NCBI RefSeq assembly: GCF_001571265.1
Contig: NZ_BCTL01000036.1
Span: 1 to 64,000, forward strand
DNA length: 64,000 nt
Direction of reading: 5' to 3'
From: Cedecea neteri NBRC 105707 = ATCC 33855
GTDB taxonomy: Bacteria > Pseudomonadota > Gammaproteobacteria > Enterobacterales > Enterobacteriaceae
Under the pieces are notes generated by a model. The model worked only from the letters and a program-made list of their open reading frames with translations, was not told where the DNA came from and searched no databases. A program made the translations under genes and the position numbers. This document shows, piece after piece, positions 43,692 through 53,073 of the stretch; position 1 is the stretch's first letter, and the number at the start of each line of letters is the position of its first letter.

Positions 43692-44432
43692 TTAGTTCGA
43701 TCGCCAATGTGCGTTATTTGCAACAGAAATTTCATGAAGCAGATGCAGTAGTTTACTGCGCTTATCAAGCGCCAGTCGGGCCAGCAAAACGTTGAAGCGA
43801 TAAACGACGTAATGATAGGGTTTCTCCAGAAAAAGAGCGATAGATTTCAATGACTCCCCGCGACTTAGCGCCAGCAAAATCACCCATTCTCTAATGGAAA
43901 AACCGGGTGTGTCGTATCGCGTGGGTAAATCGGTGTCGCTAAAGCTCAGCGCCTGCTTTAGTTTGTCCGGCGGCAGACGACGCTCTACAAGTTTGCAGTC
44001 AACGGCCAGCAGGATAAACCGCATGACTTCAGGTTTTCGTAGTGCGCTAAGCAAGGTGATTTGGGGCTGCGGCGTGGTGATTATTTGTTGACGAATGGCC
44101 TGCAGAACTTCAAACGTCGGTGTCTCCAGACTGTCGAGGTCGATGATCAGACGGGGCACAGAGGAGAGTGCCTGATGCGCAATAACGTCATCCAGTGAAG
44201 AGGAAACCGGAATGTTAAGGTGCTGAAAAAGGTTGCCGGTGATTGCGCTGCTGAGAAAGCTGTCGGCAGAGATCAGAATGGCGTCGGGCTTCTTTGGTTT
44301 TTGTCCCCCTATCAATTGCTGCTGAAGATATTCAAGACGATCAAAAAAAAGCGGCGCGGTGTAGTTGGCGGGGTTTAGAAAATAATCAGTCCGACTACGG
44401 CGGTGTTTATTTCGCCTCATAGCTGCGCACAT
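43692..44432 (-). CDS. fimY: Fimbrial regulator FimY
   Basis: The 246-residue protein matches Salmonella FimY in length and place, with the N-terminal DYFLNPANYTAPLFFDRLEY and a C-terminal LuxR-like helix-turn-helix (FSIREWVILLALSRGESLKS, then FLEKPYHYVVYRFN). FimY, together with FimZ, turns fimA on. The start is taken at ATG 44432, six bases from GAGG; ATG 44420 is also possible. Confidence 0.85.
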   Translation of the reverse strand: MCAAMRRNKHRRSRTDYFLNPANYTAPLFFDRLEYLQQQLIGGQKPKKPDAILISADSFLSSAITGNLFQHLNIPVSSSLDDVIAHQALSSVPRLIIDLDSLETPTFEVLQAIRQQIITTPQPQITLLSALRKPEVMRFILLAVDCKLVERRLPPDKLKQALSFSDTDLPTRYDTPGFSIREWVILLALSRGESLKSIALFLEKPYHYVVYRFNVLLARLALDKRSKLLHLLHEISVANNAHWRSN

Positions 44433-44440
44433 AAGCCTCC

Positions 44441-45148
44441 TCACAATGACAATGTATCAGAGAGCAGCCTGCGTTTATGCGGCCATAAATAGCCTTGTCC
44501 GAGGCTGGCGCCAGACTGGCGAGCGAGCTCGAGATGTTGCGTGTCTTCGATACCTTCAATGACAACCTGAGGCGATATATCTGCGCATTGTGCAACCAAT
44601 TGCCGAAGTGCCCGGCGGTTTTTGCTGAGCGTCCAGAATGCGTGTTTATCAATTTTTACTCCGCCGACATCAATGGCGTAGCGGTGGAAGCTTGCAATAC
44701 AGGTATCGGTAAGGTCATCAAGCCATACCGAAATCTTACGTTGCTGTAACAGCTTAATTCGCTCACACAGGCGAAGTTGATGCTGCCTGGAGCACATACC
44801 AAAATGTGGGGCATCCTGTATCTCAATTGTTATCCATGATTCACAAACATCAAGCAGCCGGGTGAATAGCCGATCGTCAATCAGCGCCATAAGGGGAAGG
44901 TTAAGGCTGTACCCGCCGGGTTCTGGCAGGGACTTCAGCAGGCTGGCCTGGTGGCAGAAAAGCGCCATGCTGTCGGAAACCGGCAGATGGGCAAAGAAAT
45001 CGTCAGCGTCGTTCGACGGCGATAGCTGACTGAGTACTTCGTGAGTAATAACGCGTCCATTAAATAAATTAACAATCGGTTCCAGACGGAGGCCGGATAT
45101 ATGCTGGTTACCCGATAATAAAATGTTATCACTAGAAATATTTATCAT
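44441..45148 (-). CDS. EAL-domain c-di-GMP phosphodiesterase of the fim locus
   Basis: This 235-residue protein is almost entirely an EAL domain. The signature reads HEVLSQL, so the motif is E-V-L rather than E-A-L. The residues needed for metal and substrate binding are in place: E37, the Asn of SLNLPL, the Glu of ITIEIQD, DD in VWLDDLTD, K in GVKIDK, E in VIEGIED and Q in LGQGYLWP. So it is likely an active phosphodiesterase like Salmonella STM0551, which lowers fimbrial expression. It lies eight bases upstream of fimY on the same strand and is likely co-transcribed with it. Confidence 0.88.
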   Translation of the reverse strand: MINISSDNILLSGNQHISGLRLEPIVNLFNGRVITHEVLSQLSPSNDADDFFAHLPVSDSMALFCHQASLLKSLPEPGGYSLNLPLMALIDDRLFTRLLDVCESWITIEIQDAPHFGMCSRQHQLRLCERIKLLQQRKISVWLDDLTDTCIASFHRYAIDVGGVKIDKHAFWTLSKNRRALRQLVAQCADISPQVVIEGIEDTQHLELARQSGASLGQGYLWPHKRRLLSDTLSL

Positions 45149-45400
45149 TATTTTGTCGCTAATTGTGACAATTATTACGGAGTTGCTGATCGATCAATGA
45201 CCTGAGAGAAAGAGGTGGCGTGCTGTCAGCAAATTTGGAGATTATTCTGAGTGTATTCTCTCAGCGCCGCGAAGGGGTTAATAGCAGGGATGGCTTATTC
45301 CAGGTTGCGAAAATTCGCAACCCTGAAGTGTGAAGGGAGTGTTTTTTTAATAATTAAGAGTAATTCCCTGGCGTAATAAGAAAGTACTTAATAAATGGAT

Positions 45401-46003
45401 TCAATCCAGCAAGAAAGGCAAATTAAGCTTGATATAATTCATGAGTTTATATTGGCTCTTGATATTCAGTTTTTTCATAATCGACAGTCGTTTATCCCGC
45501 GCTGCATTTTCATCGATATGCATAATAAAAGCCGCGTCAATCAGCGAATAACCACAGGCCATTAGCTTCAGCAACTCGCGCTCCTGCATGCTGAAATGCC
45601 GTGTTGTGCAGTAGTGGCAAATAGACGTAGGCACGGGCAGCGTGTTTTTTTTGCGGCGTTCAGGATCTACCCAGGGGGCCAGCTTGAGCCTGACATCTTC
45701 GACCTCATCCTCACGGTAGATAGACGGCAGCATATACAGGCAGGGGCGAAACATCAGGTTCTCCTGATCCTGCTTTTTGCAGATGAGGATCACTCGCTGA
45801 TGGCGCGTCGTCTGCGGTATTTTGTAGCAGTTGGCCGTTGACCAGTTGTCATCGAGTGCGAAAAAAACCAGATCCGCGACATCCTGGTGCGCCAACGGTA
45901 GGAAATGATAAGTCTCGCTAAACTGATGGCAGAGCTGCTGGATAATAATTTTAATGCCATTTGCAAAATGGCTATTTCTTTCACAGATAGCAACGGTAAG
46001 CAT
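45401..46003 (-). CDS. fimW: Fimbrial repressor FimW
   Basis: The 200-residue protein fits Salmonella FimW (about 198): an atypical N-terminal domain with several cysteines (CHYC near 130) and a C-terminal LuxR-type helix-turn-helix (SMQERELLKLMACGYSLIDA, then MHIDENAARDKRLSIMKKL). FimW negatively controls fim genes through FimZ. It is the last of the fim regulators and the only one separated from the EAL gene by a 252-base gap. Confidence 0.85.
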   Translation of the reverse strand: MLTVAICERNSHFANGIKIIIQQLCHQFSETYHFLPLAHQDVADLVFFALDDNWSTANCYKIPQTTRHQRVILICKKQDQENLMFRPCLYMLPSIYREDEVEDVRLKLAPWVDPERRKKNTLPVPTSICHYCTTRHFSMQERELLKLMACGYSLIDAAFIMHIDENAARDKRLSIMKKLNIKSQYKLMNYIKLNLPFLLD

Positions 46004-46158
46004 GCCTTCCTCCGGGCTGGTTGACTATTAAAAAAATGATAGTGAAAAAAACTCGGTTTATGAATGTGTTACGACTTAACCCCGCAGGCGTGGAGGATGA
46101 ATTATTGCCAGGCCATTTCCTGGGAGTAGCAGAAAAAACGGCAAAAAAACGCTTTGGG

Positions 46159-46185
46159 TAAAGTTTTCTGCTGTTACGCCGATGA
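46159..46185 (+). promoter_or_regulatory. Sigma-28 (FliA) promoter of tsr
   Basis: TAAAGTTT, an 11-base spacer, then GCCGATGA, one mismatch from the flagellar consensus TAAAGTTT-N11-GCCGATAA, about 32 bases upstream of the tsr start. Confidence 0.88.
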
Positions 46186-46216
46186 TTAAGACTTGTCTTA
46201 CAGGGAATGAGAAGCA

Positions 46217-47881
46217 ATGTTAAACCGTATCAAAATCGTTACAAGCTTACTGGTCGTCCTGGGGCTGTTTGGCATTTTGCAGATAGCTTCTGGCGGGTTG
46301 TTCTTCAACGCGCTGAAGCAGGACAAAGAAAATTTCACCGTTTTACAAACCATTCGTCAGCAGCAGTCAACGCTGAACGGCAGCTGGGTTGCGCTGCTGC
46401 AAACCCGTAATACCCTGAACCGAGCGGGTATTCGCTACATGATGGATGCCAATAAAATTGGCAGCGGTTCGACCGTTGAAGAGCTGATGGCCATTGCCAG
46501 CACCTCGCTGAAACAGGCGGAAGTTGAGTGGGCGGCTTATGAAGCCTTGCCGCGCGATCCACGCCAGAGCGATGCCGCCGCGCAAGAAATTAAGCGCAAC
46601 TACGACATTTATCACGGCGCGCTAGCGGAGCTGATTCAGCTGCTTGGCGCGGGGAAAATTAACGAATTCTTCGATCAGCCAACCCAGGGGTATCAGGACG
46701 GTTTTGAGAAGCAATACGTTAACTATCTGCAGCAAAACGACCACCTTTATCAGGAAGCTGTCGACAGCAGCAACAGTTCCTACAGCATGGCGATTTGGAT
46801 CCTGATTGGCGTCCTGATTGTGGTGCTGGTGGTGATCCTTGTGGTCTGGCAGGGGATCCGCACAACGCTTATCTCTCCGCTGAATCGTCTGATCGAAAGC
46901 ATTCGCCATATTGCCAGCGGCGATTTGGTGCGCAAAATCGACGTTGAAGGCACCAACGAGATGGGGCAGTTGGCCGAGAACCTGCGGCATATGCAAAACG
47001 AGCTGGTGATTACCGTGGGTGAAGTCCGCAACGGCGCGAATGCTATTTATAGCGGTGCCAGCGAGATTTCCATCGGCAATAACGATCTCTCTTCTCGTAC
47101 CGAACAGCAGGCGGCTTCGCTTGAGGAAACGGCCGCGAGCATGGAGCAGCTGACTGCCACGGTTAAGCAGAATGCCGAGAACGCCCGTCAGGCCAGCCAG
47201 CTGGCGCTGAGCGCCTCTGAGACCGCACAGCGTGGTGGCAAAGTCGTGGACAATGTGGTGCATACCATGAGCGAAATTGCCGGCAGCTCGCAGAAAATTG
47301 CCGACATTATTAGCGTGATTGACGGCATTGCCTTCCAGACTAACATTCTGGCACTTAACGCTGCCGTTGAAGCTGCCCGTGCGGGTGAGCAGGGGCGTGG
47401 TTTTGCGGTCGTAGCCGGTGAAGTTCGTAACCTGGCGCAGCGCAGCGCCCAGGCCGCAAAAGAGATTAAAACCCTGATTGAAGACTCGGTCAGCAAGGTG
47501 GATACCGGTTCGACGCTGGTTGAAAGCGCCGGGGAAACCATGGGGGAAATCGTTAATGCGGTTACCCGCGTGACCGATATCATGGGTGAGATTGCCTCTG
47601 CTTCTGACGAGCAGAGTCGCGGTATCGATCAGGTTGGATTAGCGGTTGCAGAAATGGATCGTGTGACCCAGCAGAACGCCGCGCTGGTGGAGGAGTCTGC
47701 CGCTGCCGCTGCCGCGCTGGAAGAACAGGCCAGCCGTCTTACGCAGTCCGTTTCCGTGTTCCGTATCGCTCAGGAGCGCCAGGCAAAAGCACAGTCTGCC
47801 GCGCCGAAGGCTACTGCGACGACTGCTGCACCGCGTAAAACCGTGGCCGCAGCGTCTGACGATAACTGGGAAACCTTCTGA
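46217..47881 (+). CDS. tsr: Methyl-accepting chemotaxis protein Tsr (serine receptor)
   Basis: The 554-residue receptor has two membrane segments (about 7-30 and 190-215). Its periplasmic four-helix domain has the serine-binding [18 protein letters not shown] with R64-type arginines. A HAMP linker and the conserved hairpin follow ([20 protein letters not shown], then [20 protein letters not shown]). Methylation helices are present and the C-terminal NWETF binds CheR/CheB. This identifies Tsr. It has its own sigma-28 promoter and terminator. Confidence 0.93.
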   Translation: MLNRIKIVTSLLVVLGLFGILQIASGGLFFNALKQDKENFTVLQTIRQQQSTLNGSWVALLQTRNTLNRAGIRYMMDANKIGSGSTVEELMAIASTSLKQAEVEWAAYEALPRDPRQSDAAAQEIKRNYDIYHGALAELIQLLGAGKINEFFDQPTQGYQDGFEKQYVNYLQQNDHLYQEAVDSSNSSYSMAIWILIGVLIVVLVVILVVWQGIRTTLISPLNRLIESIRHIASGDLVRKIDVEGTNEMGQLAENLRHMQNELVITVGEVRNGANAIYSGASEISIGNNDLSSRTEQQAASLEETAASMEQLTATVKQNAENARQASQLALSASETAQRGGKVVDNVVHTMSEIAGSSQKIADIISVIDGIAFQTNILALNAAVEAARAGEQGRGFAVVAGEVRNLAQRSAQAAKEIKTLIEDSVSKVDTGSTLVESAGETMGEIVNAVTRVTDIMGEIASASDEQSRGIDQVGLAVAEMDRVTQQNAALVEESAAAAAALEEQASRLTQSVSVFRIAQERQAKAQSAAPKATATTAAPRKTVAAASDDNWETF

Positions 47882-47902
47882 TTTAATAGTTTTCGAAACG
47901 AT

Positions 47903-47935
47903 AAGGCGGACAGTTTAAAGCTGTCCGCCTTTTTT
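47903..47935 (+). terminator. Rho-independent terminator of tsr
   Basis: An 11-bp stem AAGGCGGACAG/CTGTCCGCCTT and a T-run. It overlaps the end of the converging LysR gene. Confidence 0.9.
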
Positions 47936-48869
47936 ATACCCTGGCCACCATTTCCAAAGCGTCGCTATCCTGAAGCCAGTCGCGTGAATTTATCCTCAGC
48001 ATTTCCATAAATGTATTCCCTGCGGTGGAAAGCCGCCCAATGCTTGGGCAAACGATGTTCACGCTGGTCGCCGGTAATACTTCTTTGAGCGTGAGTGGAC
48101 GAAGGTTTTTTTCATAGCCGGGAAAACGCAGCCTGACCGAAGTCCACATGCTGACAATGGGCGCTTGCTCCATCATGCGCGCCATAATCCACGGCGAAGA
48201 GCAGTGCACAATTGTCGGCGGCAGCGGCAGGTTATAGCGGCGGAAAACCTGGCCCAGAATAGAGTGCTCCCCCGGCTCATCCCAGTCCAGCCAGGGAAAT
48301 TGCATCAGGCTCTTCAGAGTCGTGGTGTGGGTCACGGGATGATGTTCGCCAGCAATAATAGTGTTAGTCAGGGCGTAGAGCGCCTCGTGGTACAGCGTGC
48401 CGCTGGTGGTCCCACTGGCGCTGGTCATCACCGCCATATCCAGCCGTTGATTAGCCAGGGCATCCAGAATCTGGTGCGGCCTGCCTTCCATGGCGGTGAG
48501 TTTCACGCCAGGGTAGCGGCTTTGGTACTGGCTCATTGTGGTGCTGAAAGGGCCATAAGAGGCAGCTGAGGTAAACCCAATGCGCAGCTGACGCATGGCT
48601 TTACCAAGCAGGCTGTCTATTTCATCCCTTGCCTGATGCAGCGAACGATCGATGTCTCTGGCATGGCGCAACAGCACCTGCCCGTACTCATTTAACGTCA
48701 CGCCCCGTGATGAGCGTTGCAAAATTGGCATGCCGATTTCAGTTTCCATCTCCTGAATGGTTTTGGAAATGGCTGGCTGGGTGAGGTGTAGCGCCCGGGC
48801 GGCCTTGCCAATGCTGCCTTGTGCGGCAACTTCTAATAACACATCTAACTGATTTAACTTTATTTTCAT
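47934..48869 (-). CDS. LysR-family transcriptional regulator
   Basis: The 311-residue protein has the LysR helix-turn-helix (LDVLLEVAAQGSIGKAARAL, then TQPAISKTIQEMETEIG) and the PBP2-like effector domain from about residue 90. It is divergent from the transporter and amidohydrolase genes with a 178-base shared region, the normal layout for a LysR regulator controlling its neighbours. The effector may be the substrate or product of that pathway; not identifiable. Confidence 0.88.
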   Translation of the reverse strand: MKIKLNQLDVLLEVAAQGSIGKAARALHLTQPAISKTIQEMETEIGMPILQRSSRGVTLNEYGQVLLRHARDIDRSLHQARDEIDSLLGKAMRQLRIGFTSAASYGPFSTTMSQYQSRYPGVKLTAMEGRPHQILDALANQRLDMAVMTSASGTTSGTLYHEALYALTNTIIAGEHHPVTHTTTLKSLMQFPWLDWDEPGEHSILGQVFRRYNLPLPPTIVHCSSPWIMARMMEQAPIVSMWTSVRLRFPGYEKNLRPLTLKEVLPATSVNIVCPSIGRLSTAGNTFMEMLRINSRDWLQDSDALEMVARV

Positions 48870-49047
48870 TTGTTACCCTGCCAAAGACCACCGCCGTAGT
48901 GCAAAAAATGTGCTCTCAGAATACAAAGAATATAACCAAAGCCATAACCAATTTTTATGTTTGCGATGTTCTTTTTTTATGCAGATAGTCGAATCACTCC
49001 CAGGAGTAACAACACGACATGCAAAATATAATTAGAAGGAAGTGAGC

Positions 49048-50382
49048 ATGAAACCATCTGCCAGTTCTGCCTCAGCGGCCAACGGGTTGATAGCCCCGAT
49101 CCCGCCTCAAACCCGTCCGGTGGAAGAGCAAACCAGCGCTAAGTCCCTGGTGGCCGTGACGTTGGGAAACGGGTTAGAAATCTATGATTTTGCGGTTTAT
49201 AGCTTTTTCTCTGTCATTATTGGCCATCTCTTTTTCCCCTCCAGCAATGACTATGTTTCGCTGCTGCTGGCCGTTGCGACCTTTGGCGTAGGCTTTGTGA
49301 TGCGTCCACTCGGTAGCCTGGTACTTGGCAATTATGCAGACAAGCATGGGCGCCGTGCAGGGATGACGCTGATCCTCGGTTTGATGGCCCTTGGTGTGAT
49401 GCTGGTGGCGTTTGCGCCCACTTACAGCCAGGCGGGAATTTTTGGGCCGCTGGTGCTGATTTGCGGGCGCCTGCTGCAAGGGTTTTCTGCCGGTGGTGAA
49501 GTGGGCGCGGCAACCAGCTGGTTGATGGAGGCCGGAGATAAATCCCGACGCGGGCAGCGCGTGAGCTGGCAGATGACCAGCCAGGGTGGCGCGGCGCTGT
49601 TTGGCGCGGCAATGGGGGCGGGATTGAGTCATTATCTCAGTGAAGAAGCCCTGTACGATTGGGGCTGGCGCGTTCCTTTTATTCTAGGTCTGGCCATCAT
49701 GCCCATCGGCATGTATATCCGCCGCCACCTGCCGGAAACCCATCATACTGAAGCCGCTCCACAGGGGGAGAATTCGGCCAAAATACTCTGGCGAGAGCAT
49801 CGACGTGCCCTGTTGCTCGGCATTTTGCTGATCATGAAAGGCACGACCACGTTCTACATCATTATCTATTACATGCCTGCGTATATGGTGAACACGCTGC
49901 ATATGCCTGCGGCAACGTCCTACTGGGTAAGCCTGACGGCGGCGCTGATGACGCTGCTGATCCCCTTTTTTGCCGGTAAGCTGGCGGATCGTCTGCCCCG
50001 ACGTAAGCCGATCATGACCGCTTGCTTTGCCGTATCGTTATTGCTGATTTGGCCGATCTTCGCATCGATCCTTAACGGCATGCCGCTGTTTGTCACTATT
50101 GCGTTAATCGCTGTCGATCAGGTGCTGGCGAATATTTGCACGGTGGTGTTGTTCCTGCTGCTGCTTGAAGCGTTTCCGAAAACGGTGAGAGCTTCGGGTA
50201 TCGGCATCGTGTATGCCGTTGGCGTGACGCTGTTTGGCGGCTTTGCGCAATTTAACGTGACCTGGCTACTCAAAGTAACCGGCCAGCCTATGACGCCGGC
50301 CTGGTATCTGATTTTTTGTTCTTTCGTTTCTCTGGCGGCGTTGCTTGCCTGGCGGGAACGGAAAGCGCTACCTGATGCTTAA
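49048..50382 (+). CDS. Metabolite:H+ symporter (MHS) family transporter
   Basis: A 444-residue 12-segment transporter of the MHS branch of the major facilitator superfamily. Signatures are LGNGLEIYDFAVYSFF in the first segment, RPLGSLVLGNYADKHGRR in the 2-3 loop and GGEVGAATSWLMEAG in segment 5. MHS members carry organic acids, amino acids or related small molecules with protons. The ATG at 49048 has GAAGGAAG; an in-frame GTG two codons before is less likely. It starts 15 bases ahead of an M20 amidohydrolase, so its substrate is probably an N-acyl compound. Confidence 0.85.
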   Translation: MKPSASSASAANGLIAPIPPQTRPVEEQTSAKSLVAVTLGNGLEIYDFAVYSFFSVIIGHLFFPSSNDYVSLLLAVATFGVGFVMRPLGSLVLGNYADKHGRRAGMTLILGLMALGVMLVAFAPTYSQAGIFGPLVLICGRLLQGFSAGGEVGAATSWLMEAGDKSRRGQRVSWQMTSQGGAALFGAAMGAGLSHYLSEEALYDWGWRVPFILGLAIMPIGMYIRRHLPETHHTEAAPQGENSAKILWREHRRALLLGILLIMKGTTTFYIIIYYMPAYMVNTLHMPAATSYWVSLTAALMTLLIPFFAGKLADRLPRRKPIMTACFAVSLLLIWPIFASILNGMPLFVTIALIAVDQVLANICTVVLFLLLLEAFPKTVRASGIGIVYAVGVTLFGGFAQFNVTWLLKVTGQPMTPAWYLIFCSFVSLAALLAWRERKALPDA

Positions 50383-50397
50383 CACAAGGAGCTGATT

Positions 50398-51564
50398 ATG
50401 TTGATTAAAGAGATTCTGGATCGTGAAGAAGAGATGATCGCCATTCGGCGCGATTTCCACCAACATCCGGAGCTGGGTTTTGAAGAGTTCCGAACGAGCG
50501 ACCGTATTGCCGGGCTGCTGACTGAATGGGGTTACGAAGTGCATCGTGGGTTGGGCGGCACCGGCGTGGTTGGCACGCTTAAGGTGGGCAACGGTGGTAA
50601 AAGATTGGGGATCCGTGCCGACATGGATGCGCTACCGATGCAGGAGCAAACGGGTTTGCCGTGGGCAAGCCAGGTAGAGGGGAAGATGCATGCCTGTGGG
50701 CACGATGGTCACTGTGCCATTCTGCTTTCTGCGGCGCGTTATCTGGCGGAGAAAAAGTCTTTTAACGGCACGCTGCATCTGATCTTCCAACCTTCGGAAG
50801 AAAAGATCGGCGGCGCTAAACGCATGATTGACGATGGCCTGTTCAAGCTCTTCCCGTGTGATGCGGTGTTCGGCCTGCATAATTTCCCACTGATCCCTGC
50901 CGGGCAGATTGTGACGAAACCGGGCGCGCTAATGGCATCTTCTGACAGCATGACGATTACCCTGGAAGGCAAAGGGGGGCATGGGTCGATGCCGGAACAT
51001 TGTATTGATCCCACCATTGCTGGAGCATCTATTGTGATGGCGTTGCAAACTATCGTCTCCCGCAATATTGATCCGCAGGATTCAGCGGTGGTCACCGTAG
51101 GCAGCCTGCAGAGCGGCACAACGCATAACATTATCCCTCACAGTGCCGTGCTGAAACTGAACATGCGCGCTTTTAAAGAGGAAGTTCGTGAGGCGCTTAA
51201 ACAGCGGGTTGAAACCCTTGTACATGCTCAGGCGGAAAGTTTTGGCGTGAAGGCTAGCATTGAGGTGGATTTTGGTTATCCGGTGACGATCAATAACGAA
51301 GCGCAAACGGCATTCGCGCTGCAGGTTGCCCGGGACACGTTCGGTGCGGATAAAGTGGCAGATCCTCAGCAAGTTAAGAGCATGATGGGCAGCGAAGATT
51401 TCTCTTTTATGTTGGAAGAAGTGCCGGGTTGTTATATCTGGCTGGGAACTGCGACGGGTAAAGATGACTACTCGGTGCATCACCCGCTGTATCAGTTCAA
51501 CGATGCCTGTATATCGGTGGGCGCAACCTATTGGGTGCGGTTGAGCGAGGCATTTTTGCGCTGA
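50398..51564 (+). CDS. M20-family amidohydrolase (hippurate hydrolase-like)
   Basis: The 388-residue zinc hydrolase of the M20D group has the metal and catalytic motifs RADMDALP at about 73-80, HACGHDGH at 98-105 with C100, H102 and H105, and QPSEE near 131-135. A dimerisation domain lies around residues 185-290. Hippurate hydrolase and indole-acetyl-amino acid hydrolases are members. The gene follows the transporter by 15 bases and probably acts on the imported compound. Confidence 0.85.
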   Translation: MLIKEILDREEEMIAIRRDFHQHPELGFEEFRTSDRIAGLLTEWGYEVHRGLGGTGVVGTLKVGNGGKRLGIRADMDALPMQEQTGLPWASQVEGKMHACGHDGHCAILLSAARYLAEKKSFNGTLHLIFQPSEEKIGGAKRMIDDGLFKLFPCDAVFGLHNFPLIPAGQIVTKPGALMASSDSMTITLEGKGGHGSMPEHCIDPTIAGASIVMALQTIVSRNIDPQDSAVVTVGSLQSGTTHNIIPHSAVLKLNMRAFKEEVREALKQRVETLVHAQAESFGVKASIEVDFGYPVTINNEAQTAFALQVARDTFGADKVADPQQVKSMMGSEDFSFMLEEVPGCYIWLGTATGKDDYSVHHPLYQFNDACISVGATYWVRLSEAFLR

Positions 51565-51570
51565 GGTTTT

Positions 51571-51606
51571 CCCCCTGACGCTTTCCTTTGTGGGAGCGTT
51601 AGGGGG
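51571..51606. terminator. Long hairpin between the amidohydrolase and ubiK
   Basis: A 12-bp stem CCCCCTGACGCT/AGCGTTAGGGGG with one G-T pair and no T-run after it; a weak or factor-dependent stop for converging genes. Confidence 0.5.
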
Positions 51607-51616
51607 AGGATATCCA

Positions 51617-51877
51617 TTACTCTGCGTCTTTAGGCGCTTCGCGGTTTTCCAGCTCGGTCAGGCGCTGCTCGAGGAGAGCCAGCTTCTCGCGGGTGCGCAA
51701 CAGGACCTGAGTCTGGACGTCAAACTCTTCGCGGCTTACCAGGTCAAGGCGGGTTAGCTGAGACTGCAGCACCTGGCGTACTTTTTTCTCCACGTCATCC
51801 CCGAACTCACGAATCCCTTTCGGCATTGACTCATGGACCTGACGGGCGATTTGTTCAATTTTTTTCGGGTCAATCAT
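51617..51877 (-). CDS. ubiK: Ubiquinone biosynthesis accessory factor UbiK
   Basis: The 86-residue protein matches E. coli UbiK (YqiC): [17 protein letters not shown], then [20 protein letters not shown] and a C-terminal coiled coil with heptad leucines ([18 protein letters not shown]). UbiK assembles with UbiJ and lipids for coenzyme Q synthesis. The start at 51877 follows GGAAG. The tail is ten residues shorter than in E. coli. Confidence 0.92.
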   Translation of the reverse strand: MIDPKKIEQIARQVHESMPKGIREFGDDVEKKVRQVLQSQLTRLDLVSREEFDVQTQVLLRTREKLALLEQRLTELENREAPKDAE

Positions 51878-52003
51878 AGCGGCTTCCATTATCTGGCGGG
51901 TTATTGGGCTAATTGTAATGCCTGATTGCTAGGGGATAAACTGGAAATGTTGCCTGCGTAATCGTTGCCCACAAAAATGATTAGCGCTATAGTGAACCTG
52001 CTT

Positions 52004-52148
52004 ATTCTCAGGGCGGGGCGAAACTCCCCACCGGCGGTAAATCAGCGAACGCTGAAAGCCCGCGAGCGCTTCAGGCTTTGCCTGAAGGTCAGCAGATCCG
52101 GTGTAATTCCGGGGCCGACGGTTAAAGTCCGGATGGGAGAGAGTAACG
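52004..52148 (+). ncRNA. FMN riboswitch (RFN element), ribB leader
   Basis: The classical RFN sequence starts TCAGGGCGGGGCGAAACTCC and carries the conserved stem pieces AGCCCGCGAGCG and GGATGGGAGAGAGTAACG, with the multi-branched closing helix. In E. coli this leader is also the origin of the sRNA SroG. FMN binding lowers ribB expression. A hairpin plus T-run follows at 52155-52186. Confidence 0.95.
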
Positions 52149-52154
52149 ATCACG

Positions 52155-52186
52155 TCAGGCTTCGGCCTGCCCGCGTTATTTTTTTA
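52155..52186 (+). terminator. Terminator-like element in the ribB leader
   Basis: An imperfect hairpin around AGGC-TTCG-GCCT followed by ATTTTTTT; the expression platform of the FMN riboswitch. Confidence 0.65.
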
Positions 52187-52241
52187 GCTCCTAAGACTGC
52201 CCTGATTCTGGTAACCATAATTTTAATGAGGTTTTTTTACC

Positions 52242-52895
52242 ATGAATCAGACGCTACTTTCTGCATTTGGCACCCCGACTGAGCGCGTTGAGCGTGCTCT
52301 TGATGCGCTTCGCGAAGGCCGTGGCGCCATGGTTCTCGACGACGAAAATCGTGAGAACGAAGGCGATATGATCTTCCCGGCTGAAACCATGACCGTTGAG
52401 CAAATGGCGCTGACCATTCGCCACGGGAGCGGTATTGTCTGCCTGTGCCTGACCGACGAACGCCGTAAACAGCTCGATCTGCCAATGATGGTCGAAAACA
52501 ACACCAGCGCTTTTGGCACCGGTTTTACCGTGACCATTGAAGCTGCTCACGGCGTCACGACCGGCGTTTCTGCTGCTGACCGCCTGACCACCGTACGCGC
52601 GGCAATTGCCGACGGCGCGAAACCAAGCGATCTGCATCGTCCTGGCCACGTTTTCCCACTGCGCGCGCAGCCGGGCGGTGTGTTAACCCGCGGTGGCCAC
52701 ACCGAAGCCACTATCGACCTGGTTTCTCTGGCCGGTTTCAAACCCGCTGGCGTCCTGTGTGAGCTGACTAACGACGATGGCACCATGGCGCGCGCGCCGG
52801 AGTGCATCGAGTTCGCCCGCAAACACAATATGGCCGTTGTGACCATCGAAGATCTGGTGGAATATCGCCAGGCGCAAGCGCGCAAAGCCAGCTAA
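52242..52895 (+). CDS. ribB: 3,4-dihydroxy-2-butanone-4-phosphate synthase
   Basis: RibB forms the four-carbon unit of riboflavin from ribulose-5-phosphate. The 217-residue enzyme has the catalytic acidic loop [13 protein letters not shown] at about 33-45, [10 protein letters not shown] and the [13 protein letters not shown] segment. It is monofunctional, with no GTP cyclohydrolase II part, as in E. coli. It is under the FMN riboswitch directly upstream and closes with a terminator. Confidence 0.97.
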   Translation: MNQTLLSAFGTPTERVERALDALREGRGAMVLDDENRENEGDMIFPAETMTVEQMALTIRHGSGIVCLCLTDERRKQLDLPMMVENNTSAFGTGFTVTIEAAHGVTTGVSAADRLTTVRAAIADGAKPSDLHRPGHVFPLRAQPGGVLTRGGHTEATIDLVSLAGFKPAGVLCELTNDDGTMARAPECIEFARKHNMAVVTIEDLVEYRQAQARKAS

Positions 52896-52901
52896 AAAAG
52901 T

Positions 52902-52931
52902 AAAGCCCGGTCAGCGCGATCGGGCTTTTGT
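52902..52931 (+). terminator. Rho-independent terminator of ribB
   Basis: Stem AAAGCCCG/CGGGCTTT followed by TTG. Confidence 0.8.
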
Positions 52932-53073
52932 ATTTCACCTCACTTCCGCTGTTTTCGTCTTTTCAGACCTGTTCAAAATTTCTGATGATCATCATCATGC
53001 TTATCTGAGTTCTTCCCCTAAAAATTGGGCGTAATCTGTGTTCATTAAAGCTTAGCCATTTAAGGACACCCTC

